From JAXDLH01 sp034666705 (GTDB taxonomy: Bacteria > Chloroflexota > UBA6077 > SHYK01), in assembly GCA_034666705.1 (NCBI GenBank), contig JAXDLH010000196.1:1-5034 (forward strand): a DNA stretch of 5,034 nt. Direction: 5' to 3'. The notes below the pieces were generated by a model. It was not told the DNA's origin. It saw nothing but the letters and a program-made list of their open reading frames with translations, and searched no databases. The translations under genes were made by a program, and so were the position numbers. How positions within the stretch are numbered: the first letter of the stretch is position 1; every line of letters begins with the position of its first letter. Shown one piece after another: positions 1 to 5,034 of the stretch.

Positions 1-91
1 GGGGGACCAGCCCCCGCCCTACCAGACGCTGAGGGTAGCCGTCGCAATCTGCACGCCAACTGGGTCCACTGGCTCGGGAGCGGACGGGCGG

Positions 92-97
92 TATACT
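92..97 (+). promoter_or_regulatory. Candidate sigma70-like -10 box for the oxygenase gene
   Basis: TATACT matches the TATAAT consensus at five of six bases and lies 56 bases before the ATG at 154. The best hexamer at a 17-base spacing is CTGGCT (69-74), which matches TTGACA at only three positions, so the promoter would be weak or activator-dependent. Transcription would begin near 104. The same extended 9-mer TATACTGGG recurs in front of the convergent transporter operon. This is inferred from sequence only. Confidence 0.4.
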
Positions 98-141
98 GGG
101 CTCAACCAGCCATCTTGCGCCCGCCGGGGGCGTTACAGACT

Positions 142-147
142 GAGGAG
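142..147 (+). promoter_or_regulatory. Ribosome binding site deciding the oxygenase start
   Basis: GAGGAG sits six bases before the ATG at 154, an ideal Shine-Dalgarno spacing. It supports 154 over the in-frame TTG at 115, which has no comparable site and would add 13 residues that do not look like the family's N-terminus. Confidence 0.75.
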
Positions 148-153
148 CCGCGG

Positions 154-1440
154 ATGTTGAAGGAAGAGAACGAGCTGCTGACGAGGGTGGGGCCGGGCAC
201 GCCGATGGGCGAGGTGATGCGGCGCTACTGGATGCCGGCAGTGCTTTCGTGGGAAGTCGCCGAGCCCGATGGGGCGCCCGTCGAGGTGAAGCTTCTGGGC
301 GAGCGGCTCCTCGCCTTTCGCGACACCGAGGGCCGCGTTGGCGTGGTAGCCGAGCATTGCCCGCACCGTTGTGCGTCGTTGTGGCTCGGGCGCAACGAGG
401 AGGGCGGCCTGCGCTGCGTCTTCCACGGCTGGAAGTTCGACGTGCACGGCAATTGCCTGGACATGCCCAACGAGCCCGCCGAAACCAACTTCAAGGACCG
501 CATCCTCCTCAAGGCGTACCCGACGGTCGAGCTCGGCGGCGTAGTATGGGCATACATGGGCCCCGCCGAGAAGATTCCGCCGCCTCCCAACTTCGAGTGG
601 GCACGCGTGGCGGAGACCCATCGTCAGGTCAACAAGACGTGGGAGGAGTGCAACTGGCTGCAGGCGCTCGAGGGGGGCGTCGACAGCGTGCATTCCTCGT
701 TCCTCCACCGCTCCCTCACCGGCGCCCGCAACGGCGCGGGACTGGCCGGCCTGCGCGCGCGGGCGATCTCCGCGAAGCTCGACGTCGATGTCACGGACTA
801 CGGCTACCTGTACGCATCGAACCGGTCGCTCGGCGATGAGGGCACCTACGTGCGCACGTATCACTACGTCATGCCATTCACCCAGATTCGTGCGGCCCAG
901 GTCGAGGGACCGGATGGCCTGGAAAAGCGCATCCACGGCCACATGTGGGTGCCGACGGACGACGAGAACTGCATGGCCTGGAACTGGTTCTACAGCTTCG
1001 GCGAGGAGCCGCTGCCTGAGCGCGAGTGGCGTTCCCACCAGCCGACTTTTCCGGGCGGCGAGCAGACCGCCGACTTCCGCAAAACGAACAACCGCAGCAA
1101 CAAGTGGGGGATCGACCGGCAGGCCCAGCGCACCGAGAGCTATACCGGCATCATGGGGATCAACACTCAGGATCATGCGGTGCAGGAGAGCATGGGGGCG
1201 ATCGTGGATCGCACCCAGGAGCATCTGGGGCAAACGGACATGGCGGTGATCACGGCGCGCCGGCTCCTGCTCGAGGCCGCGAAGACGGTTGCGGCCGGCG
1301 GCGACCCGCCCGGCACCGGCGCCAGCTATTACGACGTGCGGGCCATCGAGCGCGTCATGCCGCCCGGCGCGGACTGGCGCACGGTTCTCGGCCCCGAGAT
1401 CTATCCCGGTCGCCGCGGCGACCTCGTCGGAGCCCGCTAG
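154..1440 (+). CDS. Rieske [2Fe-2S] non-haem iron oxygenase, oxygenase (alpha) subunit, phthalate 4,5-dioxygenase-like
   Basis: Cytoplasmic oxygenase component of a ring-hydroxylating or demethylating Rieske system of 428 residues, a usual length for the phthalate 4,5-dioxygenase-like group. Seen in sequence: the Rieske cluster motif C69-x-H71-x16-C88-x2-H91 followed by GW, and the mononuclear iron motif D177-x2-H180-x4-H185 within the typical ALEGGVDSVHSSFLHR block. A late block QDHAVQESMG has D340 as the probable third iron ligand. It continues into DRTQEHLG, which is characteristic of this group. The cluster is reduced by a separate reductase, which is not encoded nearby, so the oxygenase must borrow one from elsewhere. 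The gene stands alone, convergent with an ABC importer operon whose stop codon is 24 bases away. No truncation or missing ligand is visible. The substrate cannot be read from sequence; aromatic acids, aryl ethers and similar compounds are all possible. The start is set by the GAGGAG site; an upstream TTG at 115 is less likely. Confidence 0.93.
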   Translation: MLKEENELLTRVGPGTPMGEVMRRYWMPAVLSWEVAEPDGAPVEVKLLGERLLAFRDTEGRVGVVAEHCPHRCASLWLGRNEEGGLRCVFHGWKFDVHGNCLDMPNEPAETNFKDRILLKAYPTVELGGVVWAYMGPAEKIPPPPNFEWARVAETHRQVNKTWEECNWLQALEGGVDSVHSSFLHRSLTGARNGAGLAGLRARAISAKLDVDVTDYGYLYASNRSLGDEGTYVRTYHYVMPFTQIRAAQVEGPDGLEKRIHGHMWVPTDDENCMAWNWFYSFGEEPLPEREWRSHQPTFPGGEQTADFRKTNNRSNKWGIDRQAQRTESYTGIMGINTQDHAVQESMGAIVDRTQEHLGQTDMAVITARRLLLEAAKTVAAGGDPPGTGASYYDVRAIERVMPPGADWRTVLGPEIYPGRRGDLVGAR

Positions 1441-1464
1441 CCGTCAACGGGGTGCCAGTGGCGC

Positions 1465-2235
1465 TTACTGGTGGGCGCGCAGCCGCTTCTCCAGGGCCCA
1501 TAGCGACACGTTGACCAGCAAGGCGACGAGAAACAGAAAGAGGATTACGGCGAACATCCGCTGGATGTTGAGTTGGCCGTAGGCCCGCATGATCAGAAAC
1601 CCGAGCCCTTCGCGCGAGGCGAACAGCTCGGCCAGCACCACCCCGACGATCGCCAGGCTGAAGCCCATCCGCATTCCGGCGACCAGGGTCGGCGCCATGG
1701 ATGGGAAGTAGATCTTGCCGACGACCTGCCAGGGCTGCATGCGCAGTACCCGCGCGACCTTCATGTGCGTCGGGCTCACGATGCTCACGCCGACCATCGT
1801 GCTCACGATGAGCGGAAATACCGCGTGGACGAAGGCCATCGCGATGCGGGATTCGGCGCCCGTGCCGAACAGCAGCAGGAACACCGGGAACAGGATGATC
1901 TTCGGTATGGAGTAGAGCGCGAGCAGGATCGGCTCGAACACGTTCCGCCAGTACGGGCTGCGCCCGAGCAGGATGCCCGCGCCGAGCCCGACTGCCAGCG
2001 CGAGGCCGAAGCCGATGAGCACCGCGCCAAACGTGACGCCGATATGCGGGCGCATCCAGCCATCGGTGAACAGCCCCTGGAACAGCAGCCCGAGCGTCGG
2101 GAGGGGCGCCGCGACGAGGAACGAGCCGGAGAAGAGGAACCAGATGAGCAGGACCAGCGCAGCGATACCGAGCATCCCGACGAGCACGCCATATTCGACG
2201 TGGCGGACCGGTCGGCTCAGCGCGCCCGCAGCCAC
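1465..2235 (-). CDS. ABC transporter permease 2, SsuC/TauC-like
   Basis: Inner-membrane permease of the BPD_transp_1 type, 256 residues, as usual for SsuC/TauC-like proteins. About six hydrophobic segments are visible, near residues 17-40, 67-90, 101-123, 128-149, 183-205 and 225-247. The cytoplasmic coupling (EAA) loop lies near 157-187. Against the consensus EAA-x3-G-x9-I-x-LP, the glycine position is Arg165 and the LP is Phe177-Pro178, so the loop is only partly conserved; Ile175 and the proline remain. It is the last gene of the operon. It starts with GTG three bases after the TAG stop of permease 1, with only a weak GGGG nine bases upstream, so translation probably depends on coupling. 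It likely pairs with permease 1 as a heterodimer driven by the single ATPase. Family assignment is firm; the transported compound is unknown. Confidence 0.88.
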   Translation of the reverse strand: MAAGALSRPVRHVEYGVLVGMLGIAALVLLIWFLFSGSFLVAAPLPTLGLLFQGLFTDGWMRPHIGVTFGAVLIGFGLALAVGLGAGILLGRSPYWRNVFEPILLALYSIPKIILFPVFLLLFGTGAESRIAMAFVHAVFPLIVSTMVGVSIVSPTHMKVARVLRMQPWQVVGKIYFPSMAPTLVAGMRMGFSLAIVGVVLAELFASREGLGFLIMRAYGQLNIQRMFAVILFLFLVALLVNVSLWALEKRLRAHQ

Positions 2236-2238
2236 CGC

Positions 2239-3006
2239 CTAACCCCGCAGTCCGCGCTCAGCCGCACCCTCGCCGCGCAACAGCCCCCAGTTCACCATAA
2301 TCGCGATCGCGAGGATGAGCAGCACATAGGCGTACATCTCGGGCGCGTCGAAGTAGTTGTAGTGGTAGCGCACGGCGAAGCCGAGGCCCCGGTCGGCGAG
2401 CACGAACTCCATCGCCACCGACCCGATCAGCGCGTAGACGAACCCCATCTTGATGCCGGCGAACAGCAGGGGGCTGGCGGCCGGGAGGACGATCTTCGCG
2501 TAGAGCTGGAGGGGTGAGCAGCCGAGGCTGCGCCCCAGCCGCCGGTAGATCGCGCGCACTTCGCCGAGGGCGATGCGCGTATTCACGATGATCGGCACGG
2601 CGGCCATCAGCGCCGCGATAGCGATGATCGGCGCGGGCCCAAGGCCAAGCAGTGCCAGCAACAGAGGATAGAAGAACGCGAGCGGCAGCGCGTAGAGCGC
2701 GGTCAGGTACGGCTCCGAGATCCGGCCAAGATAGGGTACGCGCCAGAGCAGGAGGCCGAGCGGCAAGCCGACCGCGCAGCCGATGACGAACGCCACGATC
2801 GTCTCCAGCAACGTTCGCGCCAAGTGCGGCCACATGGCGCCACCACGCGCCAGCTCCCACAGCGTACCCAGCATGGTCGACGGGGGCACGAAGGTTGTGC
2901 GGGAGACCAGCCCGCTGCGGCCGTACGCTTCGAGCGCGAGGATGCTCAGCGCCACGATGACCCACCGCATCGTGGTCGCGCTCAATCTCAGCCGGTGCCC
3001 GGTCAT
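2239..3006 (-). CDS. ABC transporter permease 1, SsuC/TauC-like
   Basis: Inner-membrane permease of the nitrate/sulfonate/taurine importer family, 255 residues. Hydrophobic segments lie near residues 13-29, 66-88, 97-122, 124-142, 181-204 and 224-244. The coupling loop that docks on the ATPase is well conserved: G162-x9-I172-x-L174-P175, preceded by a RSL segment in place of the strict EAA. The PPS motif at 41-43 after the first helix is common in this family. The ATG follows the TGA of the ATPase gene with no base between (TGAATG on the coding strand), implying translational coupling. No strong Shine-Dalgarno precedes it, and Met13 is a possible alternative start that would leave a very short N-terminus before the first helix. 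It differs clearly from permease 2 in sequence, so the channel is probably made of two different subunits. The substrate is unknown. Confidence 0.9.
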   Translation of the reverse strand: MTGHRLRLSATTMRWVIVALSILALEAYGRSGLVSRTTFVPPSTMLGTLWELARGGAMWPHLARTLLETIVAFVIGCAVGLPLGLLLWRVPYLGRISEPYLTALYALPLAFFYPLLLALLGLGPAPIIAIAALMAAVPIIVNTRIALGEVRAIYRRLGRSLGCSPLQLYAKIVLPAASPLLFAGIKMGFVYALIGSVAMEFVLADRGLGFAVRYHYNYFDAPEMYAYVLLILAIAIMVNWGLLRGEGAAERGLRG

Positions 3007-3855
3007 TCAGAGCTCACTGGCGTTGCTGCTCAGCGCCAGCTTCGCCTCCGGCGCAAGCTCGCTCCAAAGCTGCGCCGTCAGCTCGTGGAAGCGAGGAGAG
3101 GTCAGCATGTCCGCGTCGCGGGGCCGGGGCAGGTCGATCGGCACCACGGCCTTGATTCGCCCCGGTCGGTGGGTCATCACCCACACCTCGTCAGACAGAA
3201 AGACGGCCTCGCCCATGTCGTGCGTGATGAAGAGCACCGTTTTCCTGGTGCGTTCCCAGATCTCCAGCAGCTCCGAGCCGATGTAGATGCGGGTCTGCTG
3301 GTCGAGGGCGCCGAACGGCTCATCCATGAGCAGCACCTCGGGCTCGAGCGCCAGGGCGCGCGCGATGGCGACGCGCTGGCGCATCCCCCCCGACAGCTCG
3401 GACGGGTAGGCGCGCTCGAAGCCAGCCAGCCCCACCAGGTCGACGATCTGCTCGCTCGTCGCGCGACGCTGCGGCCGCGGCACCCCGCGCACCTCCAGCC
3501 CCAGCTCGACGTTTTCCAGCACGGTCCGCCACGGCAGCGTCGAGTCCTCCTGGAAGACGACGGCCAGCAGGGGATGCGGCCCGGTCACGCGCTGGCCGAG
3601 TACCGTAATCTCACCGCCGCTCGGCTCGCGCAGGCCGGCCACGATCTCCAACAGCGTGCTCTTGCCGCATCCGCTCGGCCCGATCACCGAGACGAACCGG
3701 CCGCGCGCGACCTCCTGAGTGATGCTGGCCAGCACGTCGAGCCGGCCGATGGCCCCGGTCGCCGGGTCGCGGATCGGATACCACTTGCTCACGTCGCGAA
3801 TCGCCAACGAGATGGGCTCGCGCGGATTCGTCACCGGCGGTTCATAGCGGCTCAA
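3007..3855 (-). CDS. ABC transporter ATP-binding protein, SsuB/TauB-like
   Basis: Cytoplasmic ATPase that powers the importer, 282 residues. All nucleotide-binding elements are present in order: A-loop Tyr26, Walker A GPSGCGKST (59-67), Q-loop Gln102 (VFQED), signature LSGGM (154-158), Walker B VLLMDEP (174-180), D-loop ALD (183-185) and switch His202 in THD. The tail with RPGRIK and LPRPRD is typical of the SsuB/TauB/NrtD group. The start is unusual: TTG at 3853-3855, whose reading frame overlaps the TGA stop of the substrate-binding gene by four bases (TTGA). There is no in-frame ATG before the Walker A motif; a GTG at codon 8 (3832-3834) is the only close alternative, and neither has a clear Shine-Dalgarno site. 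The overlap favours TTG with coupled reinitiation. It serves both permeases downstream, since no second ATPase is present. Confidence 0.93.
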   Translation of the reverse strand: MSRYEPPVTNPREPISLAIRDVSKWYPIRDPATGAIGRLDVLASITQEVARGRFVSVIGPSGCGKSTLLEIVAGLREPSGGEITVLGQRVTGPHPLLAVVFQEDSTLPWRTVLENVELGLEVRGVPRPQRRATSEQIVDLVGLAGFERAYPSELSGGMRQRVAIARALALEPEVLLMDEPFGALDQQTRIYIGSELLEIWERTRKTVLFITHDMGEAVFLSDEVWVMTHRPGRIKAVVPIDLPRPRDADMLTSPRFHELTAQLWSELAPEAKLALSSNASEL

Positions 3856-4934
3856 ATGCTCGCGCGGAGGCTTTCGGGCAGGAAGCTCTGGTCGACGAGT
3901 TCCTTCCAGTTCACCGCCTGGTCGATTTGGCCGAGGTCGCGCATCGACTTCTCGATCGCCTGCAGGGCCTCGGGATCGAGCCGCAGCGTCCAGTAGGCTG
4001 GCTTCGTGTCTTTAAAGGCTGAGGCGATCAGATCGGCCTTGTCTCCCAGGTCGACGGCCTGTGCCCAGACGCGCCCCGCTTCTTCCGGGCTCTGCTTGAT
4101 GTACTGGTCGCCCTTGTCATAACCGGCGAGGAACGCCTGGATCACATCGCCGTTCTTTGCCGCGTAATCGGCGGTGGTGGCGAGCACCGTCTCCATGAAC
4201 TTGGGCGCATATGTATTTGTGTCCCAGAGCACCCGCACCGTGTCCTTATTGAGCGCAGGCGTGGGATCGGCCGCCCACGTCGCGTCGACGATCCCAGTGC
4301 GGAGGGCGGTGATCGACTCGGTGGCGCCGCCCACGGCGACGACCTCCGCCTGCACGCCCGCGACCCGCAGCGATTCCTGCGCGAGGAAGTGCGAGTTCGA
4401 GCCAGGGGTCGAGAAGCCGATCTTCTTGCCGGCGAGCTCGCTGATAGTCTGGTACGGCGCGCCGTTGAGCACGACGAACTTGATCGTCAAGCCGCCAAAT
4501 GAGCAGCCAATGAGGCGCAGCTTCTCACCCTTGACGAACGCCGAGATCACGGCGGTTGGGGCGGCGACCGCGTAGGCGTTGGCCCCGCTCGTAATACCGC
4601 GGACGACGTCGCCGCCGCCGTCGTAGGCGGTGAACTCCTGCTTCAGGCCGTATTCATCCCAGAAGCCCCTGGCGTTGCCAACCGCGAGCGGCGCCGGAGA
4701 GAGGATCGACTCGAGGTGGGGCCCGGCCACCTTGGTCGACGTGTTCACCTTGGGGGCCGGGAACGAGGCGCTGATCGCGGGACCGCCGGCGGCGCTGGTC
4801 GACGCTGCGGGCGGCGCGCCGGTCTTCGGCGTACATGCCACCACGGCAAGGCCGCCGCCGGCGATCACGATGGCGCGGAGGAACTCGCGTCTGCTCAGCT
4901 CGGGTCGCCGATCGCCATTGAAACGGACGGCCAT
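3852..4934 (-). CDS. ABC transporter substrate-binding lipoprotein, NMT1/SsuA-like, Tat-type signal
   Basis: Extracytoplasmic binding protein that delivers ligand to the two permeases, 360 residues from the ATG at 4934. The N-terminus has a twin-arginine motif SRREFLR (residues 14-20), a hydrophobic stretch, and a lipobox VVAC with Cys34 as the probable lipidated residue, followed by an Ala/Pro/Ser-rich linker to about residue 60. The rest reads as a two-lobed periplasmic-binding fold of the NMT1/THI5-like/SsuA family: SPAPLAVGNARGFWDEYGL near 79-97, GGG at 106-108, the STPGSNSHFLAQESLR block near 175-190, and ADPTPALNKD near 222-231. First gene of the operon; its TGA overlaps the ATPase start. 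Start choice: GAGGTGA lies five bases before the ATG at 4934, while the in-frame GTG at 4943 falls inside that ribosome binding site and would add three residues. The ligand is not identifiable by eye; family members bind sulfonates, taurine, pyrimidine precursors, nitrate or aromatic acids. Confidence 0.9.
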   Translation of the reverse strand: MAVRFNGDRRPELSRREFLRAIVIAGGGLAVVACTPKTGAPPAASTSAAGGPAISASFPAPKVNTSTKVAGPHLESILSPAPLAVGNARGFWDEYGLKQEFTAYDGGGDVVRGITSGANAYAVAAPTAVISAFVKGEKLRLIGCSFGGLTIKFVVLNGAPYQTISELAGKKIGFSTPGSNSHFLAQESLRVAGVQAEVVAVGGATESITALRTGIVDATWAADPTPALNKDTVRVLWDTNTYAPKFMETVLATTADYAAKNGDVIQAFLAGYDKGDQYIKQSPEEAGRVWAQAVDLGDKADLIASAFKDTKPAYWTLRLDPEALQAIEKSMRDLGQIDQAVNWKELVDQSFLPESLRASI

Positions 4935-4939
4935 CTCGC

Positions 4940-4946
4940 TCACCTC
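4940..4946 (-). promoter_or_regulatory. Ribosome binding site deciding the binding-protein start
   Basis: On the minus strand GAGGTGA is followed by five bases and then ATG at 4934. The in-frame GTG at 4941-4943 is part of this site, so it is unlikely to be the initiation codon. Confidence 0.7.
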
Positions 4947-4955
4947 ATTCGGACG

Positions 4956-4975
4956 GTGCTGTTTCCCCCCAGCAC
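4956..4975 (-). promoter_or_regulatory. Leader hairpin ahead of the transporter operon
   Basis: GTGCTG and CAGCAC form a perfect 6-bp inverted repeat around an 8-base spacer (4962-4969), which in the transcript would read GGGGGAAA. It lies between the candidate -10 box and the ribosome binding site and ends nine bases before that site. If transcription starts near 4981 it would be a 5' end hairpin of the mRNA, either stabilising it or acting as a regulator site in DNA. There is no T-run, so it does not look like a terminator. Confidence 0.4.
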
Positions 4976-4987
4976 GCCCCTCGTCCC

Positions 4988-4993
4988 AGTATA
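4988..4993 (-). promoter_or_regulatory. Candidate sigma70-like -10 box for the ABC operon
   Basis: The minus strand reads TATACT, five of six matches to TATAAT, with 53 bases between it and the ATG at 4934. At a 17-base spacing the -35 position is CTGCGT (5011-5016), a poor match, so an activator may be needed. The preceding TGAC has a TG one base too far for a standard extended -10. The expected transcript start is near 4981. Confidence 0.4.
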
Positions 4994-5034
4994 GTCACGC
5001 CTCCCTCGGGACGCAGCCACCTGGCTTGGTCAAA

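Noticed and set aside
1..15. GGGGG-ACCAG-CCCCC inverted repeat at the window edge, possibly the terminator of a gene to the left
   Set aside because: It has only five pairs, no following T-run, and is cut by the window edge, so its full form cannot be judged.
115..153. N-terminal extension of the oxygenase from a TTG at 115
   Set aside because: No Shine-Dalgarno precedes it, whereas the ATG at 154 has GAGGAG at ideal spacing and begins where family members begin (MLKEENELL...).
133..1233. Long open frame of 366 codons on the minus strand opposite the oxygenase
   Set aside because: It is rich in Arg, Ala, Pro and His, has no recognisable domain, and lies wholly antisense to a gene with intact catalytic motifs; such mirror frames are expected in GC-rich DNA.
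1453..1473. Stem-loop between the convergent stops (CCAGT at 1455-1459 with ACTGG at 1467-1471, plus two wobble pairs) as a bidirectional terminator
   Set aside because: The stem has only five Watson-Crick pairs, there is no T-run on either strand, and it extends into the last codons of permease 2.
1573..2517. Plus-strand open frame of 314 codons opposite the two permeases
   Set aside because: Highly charged Glu/Arg/Asp/His composition is what antisense of hydrophobic GC-rich permease codons produces; no domain is recognisable.
2824..3996. Plus-strand open frame of 390 codons opposite the ATPase and parts of its neighbours
   Set aside because: It crosses three gene boundaries antisense, has low-complexity Arg/Gln/His-rich composition and no motif; it is a shadow of the ABC genes.
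5028..5033. TTGACC on the minus strand as the -35 box of the transporter operon
   Set aside because: It is 34 bases from the TATACT box, twice the usual spacing.

Overview
This is a GC-rich window carrying five complete genes in two convergent transcription units. The base composition, strong GC preference at third codon positions, Shine-Dalgarno sites and sigma70-like -10 boxes point to a free-living bacterium of the soil or sediment type. Uncultured high-GC lineages and Proteobacteria are both possible, and the sequence alone does not settle the phylum. No rRNA, tRNA, CRISPR array, insertion sequence or phage gene is visible.

Left unit, plus strand: about 150 bases of upstream DNA contain a candidate promoter (-10 TATACT at 92-97) and a GAGGAG ribosome binding site. 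They are followed by one gene (154-1440) for the oxygenase component of a Rieske non-haem iron oxygenase of the phthalate 4,5-dioxygenase-like group. All metal-ligand motifs are intact. No reductase or ferredoxin gene lies beside it.

Right unit, minus strand, read from 4934 down to 1465: a complete ABC importer of the nitrate/sulfonate/taurine (SsuABC/TauABC, NMT1/THI5-like) family. The order is a substrate-binding Tat-type lipoprotein (3852-4934), an ATPase (3007-3855), permease 1 (2239-3006) and permease 2 (1465-2235). The junctions are a 4-base overlap, a direct TGA-ATG abutment and a 3-base gap, so this is almost certainly one translationally coupled operon. The 91 bases upstream hold a candidate promoter (TATACT at 4988-4993, minus strand) and a 6-bp leader hairpin ahead of the ribosome binding site.

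The two units end tail to tail with only 24 bases between stop codons. Both carry the same 9-mer, TATACTGGG, as the putative -10 region, at nearly the same distance from their start codons. A reasonable but unproven reading is an import-and-oxidise module: the ABC system takes up a small organic compound (an aromatic acid or sulfonate would fit the family) and the cytoplasmic oxygenase attacks it. Nothing here proves the substrate. I do not see a clearly new type of system. The most interesting features are the matched promoters, the leader hairpin and the unequal permease pair.
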